From Bacteroidetes bacterium HLUCCA01 (GTDB lineage: Bacteria; Bacteroidota; Rhodothermia; Balneolales; HLUCCA01), in contig LIHN01000018.1 in NCBI GenBank assembly GCA_001314545.1, positions 186,001-250,000 on the forward strand: a stretch of DNA of 64,000 nt, in the 5' to 3' direction. A model generated the notes under the pieces. That model saw nothing but the letters and a program-made list of their open reading frames with translations, was not told the DNA's origin and did not search any database. Of the stretch, positions 44,837 through 53,519 are shown piece by piece (position 1 is the first letter of the stretch; each line of letters begins with the position of its first letter). The translations under genes and the position numbers were made by a program.

Positions 44837-45778
44837 CTACTGTGGACTGGCAAGATAACGGAACAGTTCACTGTCGGTAGAAAGCACAATGGTAGAACTT
44901 GAATCCAGTGACGCCTCCAGCGTTTCCAAACTTTTCAGAAAGGCATACAATTCGCGTGCCTGCCGCGACCGGTTATACGCGTTCGCATAAATACTGGTCG
45001 CTTCGGCATCAGCACGGCCCCTGATTTCTTCGGATTCTCTGAAAGCCTGTGACTGAATAGAGGCCAGCTCAAGATCCTTCTGGCCCTCTATCCGCCTTGC
45101 TTCACCCTGTCCTTCCGACCGGAATAAATCGGCAATCTGATTTCGCTCAGAAATCATACGTTCGTTGATACTGCGGCGGACCTCATCAACATAATTAATA
45201 CGCTTGAACCTGAAATCAAGAATTCGGATTCCAAGATCCGATGTACGCTCATTGGCGCGCTCCAAAATCAATCGTTCAATGGCGTCTCTGCCGATGGCAA
45301 TGTCATCAAGTTGATCCAGGTCTTCCAGAAACTCTTCGGTTTGTTCCGGTGTCCGGTTAGAGGTTCGGATCAGTTCAATGAGGTCATTCTCGGCAACCGC
45401 ATTTCGGGTCTCCCCGTCAACAATATCCGATATTCGTGATTGGGCCCCTCGTTCATCACGCAGACGGATAAAAAACTGCAGCGGATCAGTGATTTCCCAA
45501 CGAGCGTAACTGTCTACAAAAATAAACTTTTTGTCGCGCGTCGGAACCTGGTTGGCATCGCCATCCCATTCCAGAAACCGCTTGTCAAAAAAGCTCACGC
45601 GCTGAATAAAAGGTAGTTTCACATTCAGTCCCGGCTCAACCCGCGGTTCACCCACGGGGCGGCCGAATTGCGTGACAACCGCCTGCTGGGTTTCATCTAC
45701 AACAAAAATCGAATCCATTGCAGCAACACCTGCCGCAACTGCAATAATACCAAAAACGAGGCTTGCTACTTTTTTCAT
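44837..45778 (-). CDS. hflC: Membrane protease regulator HflC
   Basis: A band-7/SPFH protein of 313 residues with one N-terminal transmembrane helix (VFGIIAVAAGVAAMDSIFVV). Its SPFH domain includes QAVVTQFGRPVGEP and INYVDEVRRSINERMISERN. The coiled region RSEGQGEARRIEGQKDLELA and EIRGRADAEATSIYANAYN are typical of HflC. HflC forms a cage with HflK around the FtsH protease. It overlaps hflK by one base. The C-terminus SSTIVLSTDSELFRYL is the usual end. Confidence 0.95.
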   Translation of the reverse strand: MKKVASLVFGIIAVAAGVAAMDSIFVVDETQQAVVTQFGRPVGEPRVEPGLNVKLPFIQRVSFFDKRFLEWDGDANQVPTRDKKFIFVDSYARWEITDPLQFFIRLRDERGAQSRISDIVDGETRNAVAENDLIELIRTSNRTPEQTEEFLEDLDQLDDIAIGRDAIERLILERANERTSDLGIRILDFRFKRINYVDEVRRSINERMISERNQIADLFRSEGQGEARRIEGQKDLELASIQSQAFRESEEIRGRADAEATSIYANAYNRSRQARELYAFLKSLETLEASLDSSSTIVLSTDSELFRYLASPQ

Positions 45779-46758
45779 TAGTTGGATCCTCCGTTAACCT
45801 GATTTCGGGATTGTAACTGAAGCAACGGGAGCACGTTGTTTCCCTGTTCGTCAACGATAACCTTGTTGCCGATATTCGGCATAATCCGCGCCATCGTTTC
45901 AAGATAAATACGCGTTTTAGTCACCTCGGGAGCCTTCAGATACTCCTCGTAAAGTGCCTCAAAACGGCTGGCCTCACCCATAGCACGGTTCACACGGTTC
46001 AGCGCATAGGCCTCCGCCTGCTGTATGGTTTGCTGAGCCTCACCGCGGGCACGTGGAATCACGCGGTTAAATTCAGCCTGTCCCTGGTTGATAAGGGTCT
46101 CCCGCTGCTGCTGTGCTTCATTGACCGCATTGAATGACGGTTTGACCTGCTCAGGTGGATTCACATCCTGCAGCACAATCTGATCAATTTTAATACCATT
46201 CTGATACTCATTGCATAAATCCTGAAGAAGTCCTTCAGCAACGGTAGCTACTTCCATCCTGCCTACGGTAAGAACTTCATTTACCGTTCGGTCGCCTACC
46301 GCTTTGCGGATGACTGACTCGCTCATATCCCGCAGGGTGTTATCGGCATTGCGAACCCTGAACAGGTACAGATACGGATCTACGATACGATACTGGACAA
46401 CCCACTCAACATCAGCGAGATTCAGGTCGCCTGTGAGCATAAGTGACTCCTGAGCATAACCGGCTTTGACGTAGGTTGAACGAACCCCCGATTCCTGCGT
46501 ACGAAATCCAAATTCTTGCTTTAGCTGTCGTTCAACGGGTACTTTTTGAACGGATTCTATTCCGAAGGGAGCTTTGAAGTTCAGACCGGACGTGACCGTG
46601 CGGTCAAATTCACCAAAGCGGGTCACAACGCCGACCTCTTCAGGACCAACTGTATATACTGCAGTAAATACTGCAGCAAGGGCAACAATACCGAGGATAA
46701 TCGCCCTCGCGTACGTTTTCAACATAGCAATTTCAGGGGGTAATTTTATTTCAGACAT
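45778..46758 (-). CDS. hflK: Membrane protease regulator HflK
   Basis: The partner of HflC, 326 residues, with an N-terminal transmembrane helix (AIILGIVALAAVFTAVYTV). The SPFH segments are VGPEEVGVVTRFGEFDR, SLMLTGDLNLADVEWVVQYR and ESVIRKAVGDRTVNEVLTVG. The coiled part FNRVIPRARGEAQQTIQQAE is typical of HflK. The C-terminus is short (LPLLQLQSR) compared with E. coli HflK, which has longer tails. It follows the SpoIIE-type phosphatase gene by 27 bases on the same strand, suggesting a three-gene unit. Confidence 0.94.
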   Translation of the reverse strand: MSEIKLPPEIAMLKTYARAIILGIVALAAVFTAVYTVGPEEVGVVTRFGEFDRTVTSGLNFKAPFGIESVQKVPVERQLKQEFGFRTQESGVRSTYVKAGYAQESLMLTGDLNLADVEWVVQYRIVDPYLYLFRVRNADNTLRDMSESVIRKAVGDRTVNEVLTVGRMEVATVAEGLLQDLCNEYQNGIKIDQIVLQDVNPPEQVKPSFNAVNEAQQQRETLINQGQAEFNRVIPRARGEAQQTIQQAEAYALNRVNRAMGEASRFEALYEEYLKAPEVTKTRIYLETMARIMPNIGNKVIVDEQGNNVLPLLQLQSRNQVNGGSN

Positions 46759-46785
46759 AGTTTTTTTGATTTCGGGTTAGGTTTT

Positions 46786-49302
46786 TCAAACTTTCATCAC
46801 CAGAAGCGTCATATCATCGGCAAGTTCATAGTCACTGAAATCCAGCACTTCCTGCTTGAAATATTCACAAATTGCTTCGGCCGACATGGACTGGGTGTTC
46901 ATCGAATTCAGTACCCGGATTACACGGTCGAATTCATAAAGTTGGCCTGTTTTTGAACGCGCTTCCGGCAAGCCATCCGAATACAACAAGAGTGTATCAC
47001 CGCTCTGGAGCTGCAGATGGGTAGTTTTATAGGGTACTTCACTTCGTATTCCAAGGGGCAATCGCGGATTTTCAGAGGATATAAAGCGGGTTTGGTTTCC
47101 ACGTTTGAGCACCGGCTGGCAGTGACCGGCATTCACAAAGTGCAGTATTTGGGTTTGAATTTCGTAGCGGGCCAGCAAACAGGTTATGAAAGACTGTGCA
47201 TCGGTACGACTATGAAGGATAGGGTTAATTCCTGTTAATACCTCAGCTGGATCTTTCCCTGTTTCCCTGGCATTTGAAAGGAGAAGTCCACTGGTGAAAA
47301 TTGCTGTGAGTGCTGCTTTCATGGCTTTCCCGGAGACATCCACTACCGTAAGCATGAGTTCTGCCGGCCGGCCATGCTGATCTTTGATGAGAATATGGTC
47401 ATAGAAGTCACCGCCTACTTCAAAGGACGGAATAAAGAAGCCCTTCACGTCAACGTGCTCAAGATCTGGTGAGGATTTGGGCATCATGGCAAATTGCGAC
47501 TCTTTGGCTATCTGAAACTCCCGCTCAATTCGGAGCTGCGATTTTAATTTTTGCTCGTATTCCGGCACATAGCCCGCAGCAAGCAAATCTTCGCGACCAA
47601 AATGATGCAAGACAACACCACAGGCAAATGGCAGCAGCAACAGTCCGGTGAGTATCCAGCCCTGAGTCATAATAATAGGATCTTCAGACCCCATAAATGC
47701 CCCCGTCCGTGTCACAAGAAAAACAATCCACAACCCAATTGAGGTAGTAAGTATTCCGTAATACCGATAGGCAAGTACGAGGGGAACCGAAAGCAGAAAA
47801 AATGCAAACCAACCACTCAAAATTCCACCCGAAACCGATACAAAGGAGATCCCAAATCCCAATAAAACAGCGGTAACCGAAGAACCGGCAACGGTTAAAA
47901 CAATGGTATTTCGAATGTAAACCCGCATTATACTCAATACAGCACCAAAAAAAGCGTATCCAACCATGGGCACATATGCCAGACTGTTAACCAGGTTGGT
48001 CAATACCGGAAATAAACTGCCTACACTCGAAAAGCCCGTACCGTCATCGTAGATACTGTATACCGAACCGCTTGCATAAAGACCCAATGACCACATTCCC
48101 AGAGCCAGACCGGCATAGGCATACGCAGCCAGGATTGCTTTGCCAATTTTCCGCTGGAAAAAATTCATCTCCCAAAGCGCATCCATATGCGGAACCTGTT
48201 CGTGATTTTGCCGTCGGGCGTAGGCATCCCAAATAAGATAAGCCAGTCCTGCAAAGATGCCAGATACTACGGCTCCAGCCATATAAAACAACATATCCAG
48301 TCCTGCTATTCCGGGTGTCAGCAGTGGATAATACGTGTAATGCATGGTCAGATAGCGGTAAACCAAAAGAAGCACTGTCACAGATCCTGCAATAATCAAT
48401 GACCGCCCCCAAATTACCTGACCCCGGAAAATTAAACGTACTGCTACAACCACAAGCAATACAGTTAGTATCAGCATGGATACAAAGAGAACGATAATCC
48501 TTGACAGTGACAAATCAGACTCAACAGGCACGTCCAGATCCAGCACCGTATACGATGAAAATACCCTGGTAACACGAATAGCCGGACTGAGTACCTCATG
48601 GTCAGAATCATCGGCGCTGACTATATCAGGATGATAAGTAATATGAACCCGTTCAGGCAATCTGCTTACCGAACCCCTTCGAACGTATGTGACCGTATAC
48701 TCTGAATTCTCTCTGGGTACCATAGATACCGGTCTTTCTAAGACCACTACCATCTGTGAATCCGGCAGTAACTCAAATTGATCCGGGTTGAATCCGGAGG
48801 CTTGCAGCACTTTATCCAACGCTGCATTTAAACTGTCAGCGGTAAATAATGCAGCTGCGTTTTCAGGATGGGCCCTGAAAGAACGGACCCTCATCTGCCG
48901 GTCGAAGCTCACACTGGCAAGGCCATATTCGTCGAACAAGCTCTGATCACCTGAAATGGTCTGGACAGACTCATACGGTTGCAGATACATGACAGACCAC
49001 CCACTCAACGGTACCCCTGATCGGTTCAGCGCGAGTGGATTTCTATTGGTTCCTTTGCCCAGTGAATCAATAAGATCTTCATACAGGTAGGTTCGTTGCT
49101 GACGACGGACCAACGGTGTATAAGACGGATAGGAATCCAGGCCAAAATCCTGCATAACCCGTTCAGCACGTTCTATAGCGACAAACCGGCTGGTTTCAAC
49201 GGCACCGCCCGAATGAAGTTCTGTTACCGGTCGTAACGCCAGATAAACCAGAAACCCAAGCACCCCAATGTAAACAATGATATAAACGGTTCGGAAAGAC
49301 AA
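46786..49302 (-). CDS. Membrane-bound SpoIIE-type PP2C phosphatase
   Basis: A large 838-residue protein. An N-terminal membrane helix precedes a periplasmic-type domain of about 250 residues. About ten transmembrane helices follow (roughly 265-590). The C-terminal PP2C/SpoIIE phosphatase has SFEVGGDFYDHI near 640, TVVDVSGKAMKAALTAI near 665, FVNAGHCQPVL near 735, LLLYSDGLPEARS near 785 and ADDMTLLVM at the end. Metal-binding aspartates are intact. Such phosphatases act on anti-sigma antagonists (STAS proteins) and control stress responses; no such partner is in the window. The start is TTG 49302; no better start is near. It heads the hflKC operon. Confidence 0.88.
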   Translation of the reverse strand: MSFRTVYIIVYIGVLGFLVYLALRPVTELHSGGAVETSRFVAIERAERVMQDFGLDSYPSYTPLVRRQQRTYLYEDLIDSLGKGTNRNPLALNRSGVPLSGWSVMYLQPYESVQTISGDQSLFDEYGLASVSFDRQMRVRSFRAHPENAAALFTADSLNAALDKVLQASGFNPDQFELLPDSQMVVVLERPVSMVPRENSEYTVTYVRRGSVSRLPERVHITYHPDIVSADDSDHEVLSPAIRVTRVFSSYTVLDLDVPVESDLSLSRIIVLFVSMLILTVLLVVVAVRLIFRGQVIWGRSLIIAGSVTVLLLVYRYLTMHYTYYPLLTPGIAGLDMLFYMAGAVVSGIFAGLAYLIWDAYARRQNHEQVPHMDALWEMNFFQRKIGKAILAAYAYAGLALGMWSLGLYASGSVYSIYDDGTGFSSVGSLFPVLTNLVNSLAYVPMVGYAFFGAVLSIMRVYIRNTIVLTVAGSSVTAVLLGFGISFVSVSGGILSGWFAFFLLSVPLVLAYRYYGILTTSIGLWIVFLVTRTGAFMGSEDPIIMTQGWILTGLLLLPFACGVVLHHFGREDLLAAGYVPEYEQKLKSQLRIEREFQIAKESQFAMMPKSSPDLEHVDVKGFFIPSFEVGGDFYDHILIKDQHGRPAELMLTVVDVSGKAMKAALTAIFTSGLLLSNARETGKDPAEVLTGINPILHSRTDAQSFITCLLARYEIQTQILHFVNAGHCQPVLKRGNQTRFISSENPRLPLGIRSEVPYKTTHLQLQSGDTLLLYSDGLPEARSKTGQLYEFDRVIRVLNSMNTQSMSAEAICEYFKQEVLDFSDYELADDMTLLVMKV

Positions 49303-49480
49303 ACTGGAAGTTTAAGATAAGTTAGTAAACACGTACAGGAAGTTAATGAGCAAACAGTGTTGAACAAAGCAAACTTTTTAAGGTACGCACAGGGTCTGAT
49401 TCAGTTGCGCTGGTTCATTATCTGAGATTACCGACAAGTACCTGTATATTACACAGGAAACAAATCTGAACAGAACAAAT

Positions 49481-50759
49481 ATGAGCAGGCAAACATTATT
49501 TTTTCTTCTTCTCTCCGGTTTGATTTTAGTCAATCTGCCGGTTTTCGCTCAACAGCTGACCCCGGCCGACACGCTCCGTCTTCTGGCACATCCACAGCGT
49601 GCAGCACATACCTTTGTTCACTGCCAGATGTAGGGACACGAGCGCCCCGGAGCTTTCCGCTACTACCATGCTGGTTAAACCGGATTTAACCGAACAGGAA
49701 CGTATCAACCTTGCCCGACAACTTCTGCGTGTGCTGGATTCTCGCGGACTGCTCATAGAATTCGAAAACATTCCCGCAAATCCGGCTTATGAAGACAGTC
49801 TTTCAGGCTTGCATCAATATATATTGCTCCCCTCCCTTCCGGAAATATATCTGGAAAAGCAGGGAAACTTATGGCTTTTTTCTCAAGCCAGTGTGGAAGC
49901 CATTCCAGACATTTACCGCAGCACATTCTCCATTTTTGTAGACCTGGTTCTGGATAATCTGCCTGATTACATGCACCATAGCTGGTTTGGTCTGGCCATG
50001 TGGCAGTACCTGGCTTTGTTTTTTTGGCTGCTGGCCGGCCTTGCCTTACGGAAAATAGTGGAGTTCGTCCTGGAGAACTATGTGCACCGCCTCACGCGTC
50101 AGACCAATACCCAATGGGATGACTACCTGGTTGAATCAGTCAAGAAGCCTGTCAGCTTCATTATCATGCTGATATTCTTCAAAATAACTGCAACCAACCT
50201 AATGCTGTCAGTTAATGTAAATTATTACATGAACTGGTTCATTGACATCGCCCTGAGTTTCTCTTTTGTTTGGCTGTTTTATGGTTTGGTTAATGTAATT
50301 ACCGGTTTTCTGGGTGACGTGACTTCACGATCAAAAAGTAAACTGGACGAGCAACTGGTCCCGCTGCTGGGGAAAACCTTAAGGGCTTTTGTAGTTATAG
50401 TTGGTGTCCTGTTTATCATCCAGAACAGCGGATACAACGTGGCCTCCGTTCTGGCAGGACTTGGAATAGGCGGTCTTGCAGTAGCTCTCGCTGCCCGTGA
50501 TACCCTTGCCAATTTCTTCGGATCTGTTACCATTTTCCTGGATATTCTGCGTGTAGCAAAAGATGTAGGTGTAGAGTTCGCTTATCCTACTCAGACACTG
50601 CATATTGACAGCTTTCATGCAGATAACCCCCGAAGTGCCGGCGAAAAGCGATCGGAAGAGGAACTGGTCAGTTCAGTGTGGGAATACGGTCCTCAGGGTT
50701 CAGCCAAACCCAAAGGTGGTGCCAGACTGTTCCGGGGCGGCAAGGAAATCGACTTCTAA
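49481..50759 (+). pseudogene. Mechanosensitive channel (MscS family), triply damaged
   Basis: ATG 49481 gives a signal peptide (FFLLLSGLILVNLPVFAQQ) and continues LLAHPQRAAHTFVHCQM until TAG at 49631-49633. A frame change near the C run 49645-49648 then leads to a long open frame, APELSATTMLVKPDLTEQER onward, to 50759. That part has MscS-type helices ending in TM3 (VLAGLGIGGLAVALAARDTL, ANFFGSVTIFLD). The next residues are ILRVAKDVGVEFAYPTQTLH, which in MscS proteins is the very end of the cytosolic domain. The beta domain with DRPFxIGDW and most of the alpha/beta domain, about 150-170 residues, are therefore missing in frame at about 50535-50545. Family assignment is by recognised motifs; loss of function is inferred. 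Confidence 0.82.
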
Positions 50760-50874
50760 GTAATAGCCGGTATTGCCGGGAATAATCGTTTGTACGACAA
50801 CTTTTTAACACCCGGCCTGGTCAGGCAACCCGGTTATCATGACCAGAGACTAAATTGCAGCGGCCCGCATAGTC

Positions 50875-50913
50875 AAAAAAAAGGCCGCATTCCGGAACGG
50901 TATGCGGCCTTTC
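50875..50913 (-). terminator. Terminator after the bacilliredoxin gene
   Basis: GGCCGCAT and ATGCGGCC (50883-50890 and 50902-50909) form the stem. On the minus strand a run of eight T follows, giving a strong terminator for the gene at 50931-51359. On the plus strand only TTT follows. Confidence 0.85.
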
Positions 50914-50930
50914 AAGCATAACGGGACTTC

Positions 50931-51359
50931 TTAGCAGAAGGCGTTGAAAATCATCATCAAATCATTGGCAACTTCCTGAGCCGATCTGCCTTCCACGCGG
51001 TGCCGCGGAATCATCGCCTTAATCTCGCCATCTTTGAAAAAAGCAAAGGAGGGCGAGGAGGGTGGAAACTCAGAAAAATATCCACGGGCACGTTCGGTGG
51101 CCTCCCGATCCTGACCGGCAAATACCGTATACATATGATCCGGCTGCTTTTCATTTTCAAGGGCAATTTTCACCCCGGGACGTGCATTACCTGCCGCACA
51201 TCCGCAAACTGAATTAATCACAAGCAACATCGTGCCTTCTTTCTTCTCGCCCAAAACGGCATCAACATCTTCTGGTGTGCGCAATTCCTTTACGCCGAGA
51301 TCGGTCAACTCGGTGCGCATCCAACTGGTATCCGGACCGATTCCAAAACCAAATTGCAT
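50931..51359 (-). CDS. Bacilliredoxin, BrxA/BrxB family
   Basis: A 142-residue thioredoxin-fold protein of the YphP/YqiW (BrxA/BrxB) family. The active motif is VINSVCGCAAGNARPGV with CGC near residues 52-54. SPSFAFFKDGEIKAMIPRHRVEGR is typical for the C-terminal half, here in two parts (SPSFAFFKDGEI, MIPRHRVEGR). It ends in Cys (NAFC). Bacilliredoxins remove bacillithiol from oxidised protein thiols in the cytosol. Presence implies a bacillithiol-type redox system, which Balneolota and relatives are known to carry. ATG 51357-51359. It has its own strong terminator at 50875-50913. Confidence 0.93.
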   Translation of the reverse strand: MQFGFGIGPDTSWMRTELTDLGVKELRTPEDVDAVLGEKKEGTMLLVINSVCGCAAGNARPGVKIALENEKQPDHMYTVFAGQDREATERARGYFSEFPPSSPSFAFFKDGEIKAMIPRHRVEGRSAQEVANDLMMIFNAFC

Positions 51360-51464
51360 AGTATTCCTGGTGTTTCTTGGATAATTACGATATGTCGGAA
51401 ATATAGGAATTTTGCGTGTATTTTAGCACAAAATCCATCGTCAAATGCGTAGAAAAACGATCAT

Positions 51465-52289
51465 ATGAAAAATTCCAGCCTTCTGACACTCGTACTACTT
51501 TCGCTGGGTCTTCTGAGCGTTGGGTGCACCTCCGCCAGGGTGCTCAGCAGTAATTATACCTCAACGGAACTGACCATTGACGGAGACATTTCGGATTGGC
51601 CCAGAGACCGGATGCAATTGGAAAATAACGCCGAGTTCGATGCTTACTTTGCAAACGATGGGATGTTTTTATACATGTATCTGGTTGTCAAAAGCCAGCA
51701 GCTTTACAACGATCTGAATGAATATGGACTCCGGCTTTACGTTGATCGTCAATCCAAACCGAAACGGATGTTTGGATTAATCTACCCTATTGGAGTACTG
51801 AACTATATCAGTCCCGTACCCGGTGCCAGACAGGAGTATATTGAGAATCCCGGGTGGGCCGGCTTCCCGGAAAATCGTCAGCTGCTGGAGCGTTATCAGG
51901 ATGAACGTTTTACCAGGGCCATGCTTATACAACGCAGTAACCGCAGCGACCAGGAGCGCCCGGCTGACGTTCTTACAGAAGTTTTACAGGCCCAGGGTAT
52001 TCAGATATCCCACGATCCTGATGCCCGTTTGTTAAATCTGGAAGTTAAAATCCCCCTGCAGCCAACCCGCAGCCATCCTTTTGCCATAGAAACAGAACCA
52101 GGGGAAACGATTTTTGTAGGGATTGAAGTAAAACCACCCGGCGCAGACGAAATTTTACAGGAAGCAGGGTCAGTACTTGCAGAAGGACAAGGTGGCAGCA
52201 TGAGACAACAGCAGGAGTTGGCACAGCGAATGCAACTACGGGGAGAATTTTCCCGGTGGATACAGGTGTCGCTTGCTGAAGCGCCCTGA
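51465..52289 (+). CDS. Lipoprotein with CBM9/DOMON-like domain
   Basis: A predicted lipoprotein of 274 residues: signal MKNSSLLTLVLLSLGLLSVG with lipobox SVGC near residue 21. The mature protein opens with ELTIDGDISDWPRDRM, the usual entry of carbohydrate-binding module 9-like/DOMON-type sandwich domains. FDAYFANDGMFLYMYLVV and LRLYVDRQSK strands follow. The C-terminus is helical and polar (QQELAQRMQLRGEFSRW). No catalytic residues are visible. Ligand and role are unknown. It is divergent from the bacilliredoxin gene and convergent with the superoxide dismutase gene. Confidence 0.65.
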   Translation: MKNSSLLTLVLLSLGLLSVGCTSARVLSSNYTSTELTIDGDISDWPRDRMQLENNAEFDAYFANDGMFLYMYLVVKSQQLYNDLNEYGLRLYVDRQSKPKRMFGLIYPIGVLNYISPVPGARQEYIENPGWAGFPENRQLLERYQDERFTRAMLIQRSNRSDQERPADVLTEVLQAQGIQISHDPDARLLNLEVKIPLQPTRSHPFAIETEPGETIFVGIEVKPPGADEILQEAGSVLAEGQGGSMRQQQELAQRMQLRGEFSRWIQVSLAEAP

Positions 52290-52453
52290 TACAGCCTGCG
52301 TTCCAGCCGCCCATGGTAGGTTCTGACCAATACGGGTACTTGCTTATGCAGCTAGACGGGTGAAACCTGCGACAACCTTGCTACCAGGCCCGCTTCAAAC
52401 AAACATCGGTAAACAGGCATTACCGGAAACCATTGCCCGTGCCTGTCAATCAT

Positions 52454-52491
52454 AAAAAAGGCCCTGTCGTTCTTCACGACAGAGCCTTTAA
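52454..52491 (-). terminator. Terminator after the superoxide dismutase gene
   Basis: GGCCCTGTCGT and ACGACAGAGCC (52460-52470, 52477-52487) form a stem with one mismatch. On the minus strand six T follow. It lies 26 bases downstream of the sod stop; the plus strand has only TTTAA. Confidence 0.8.
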
Positions 52492-52516
52492 TCCTGTTGA
52501 CTGATCAAAACCGGTC

Positions 52517-53122
52517 TTATTTGGCGGCTTTGAAGTATTCAGATACCTTCGACCAGTCCACCACATTCCAGAAAGCAGAAATATAGTCGGGTCGACGGTT
52601 TTGATAGTTCAGATAGTAGGCATGTTCCCAGACATCAAGACCCAGAATTGGGGTTTTTCCATCCATGACGGGGCTATCCTGATTCGGGGTTGACGTCACC
52701 TCAAGTTTACCATCGGCAACAACCAGCCAGGCCCAGCCTGAACCGAAACGTGTTGCTGCTGCATTGGCAAATTTTTCTTTGAACGCATCAAAGCTGCCAA
52801 AGGCTTCATCGATAGCTGCCGCAAGTTCACCCGAAGGTGTACCGCCTCCGTTTGGGGACAGGATTGTCCAGAATAAGGTGTGATTGGCATGTCCGCCCCC
52901 ATTATTGATGACAGCCTGCTTTTTGTCGGCCGGAACTTTGTCAATGGCAGCCAGGACATCCTCGATGGCGTGATCCGCCATTTCATGGCCGGCCAGGGCA
53001 TCATTTACTTTCTGAATGTAGGCGTTATGGTGTTTGGTGTGGTGTATTTCCATTGTACGTGCATCAAAGTGTGGTTCAAGTGCATCGTATGCATATGGAA
53101 GTTCAGGTAATGTGTAAGCCAT
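52517..53122 (-). CDS. Superoxide dismutase, Fe/Mn type
   Basis: A 201-residue Fe/Mn superoxide dismutase that converts superoxide to peroxide in the cytosol. Metal ligands are His in [12 protein letters not shown] (His27 type), His in [18 protein letters not shown] near residue 78, and Asp and His in [20 protein letters not shown] near 163-167. [13 protein letters not shown] is typical. The GGG stretch after NGGG and Gln/His pattern fit either metal, so Mn or Fe is not decided. ATG at 53120-53122. Terminator at 52454-52491. Confidence 0.95.
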   Translation of the reverse strand: MAYTLPELPYAYDALEPHFDARTMEIHHTKHHNAYIQKVNDALAGHEMADHAIEDVLAAIDKVPADKKQAVINNGGGHANHTLFWTILSPNGGGTPSGELAAAIDEAFGSFDAFKEKFANAAATRFGSGWAWLVVADGKLEVTSTPNQDSPVMDGKTPILGLDVWEHAYYLNYQNRRPDYISAFWNVVDWSKVSEYFKAAK

Positions 53123-53519
53123 AATAGATCTTTTCGTGTTCGTGTTTTTGCGATTAAAGTTGTTTTGCAGTTAACCTTCTGTAAGACAAACGAATATACA
53201 AAACTAAGCGTTCCGCCGTAATTGGGGTAACCCGGAGCCGTACGCGATGTATGCCTGTCAACCTGCCAAATACCAGCTCTACCCGGATCGCAGACTGCAG
53301 TGAGGGCGATTACAGGATTCCTGTTGCTGCCAGGTCACGCTTTCGTCCGGCTGTCAACCAATAATTACGCAGAAATGCTCCGTTAAATCTGCTATATTTT
53401 ATCAGATAAAAATAAAGTTCTGCCACACAAAGGGATGTGCTGCGGTACAGATGGACGGCCGTTCATGCCCTCAGCCGTTGAACGCGCAGGACAACACAGA
53501 TCACCCACTCAACCAATTT
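53123..53519. other. Gene-free divergent promoter region
   Basis: The 397 bases between sod (minus) and the transhydrogenase gene (plus) hold no gene that can be supported. TATATTTT at 53393-53400 matches 7 of 8 positions of the Bacteroidota -7 box and could be a promoter for the plus-strand gene, although no good TTG element lies at the expected distance. No repeat or RNA motif was recognised. Confidence 0.4.

Noticed and set aside
53451-53519. Upstream start of the transhydrogenase gene
   Set aside because: The 23 extra residues lack similarity to the family. The start at 53520 begins right at the FAD-binding strand as in relatives.
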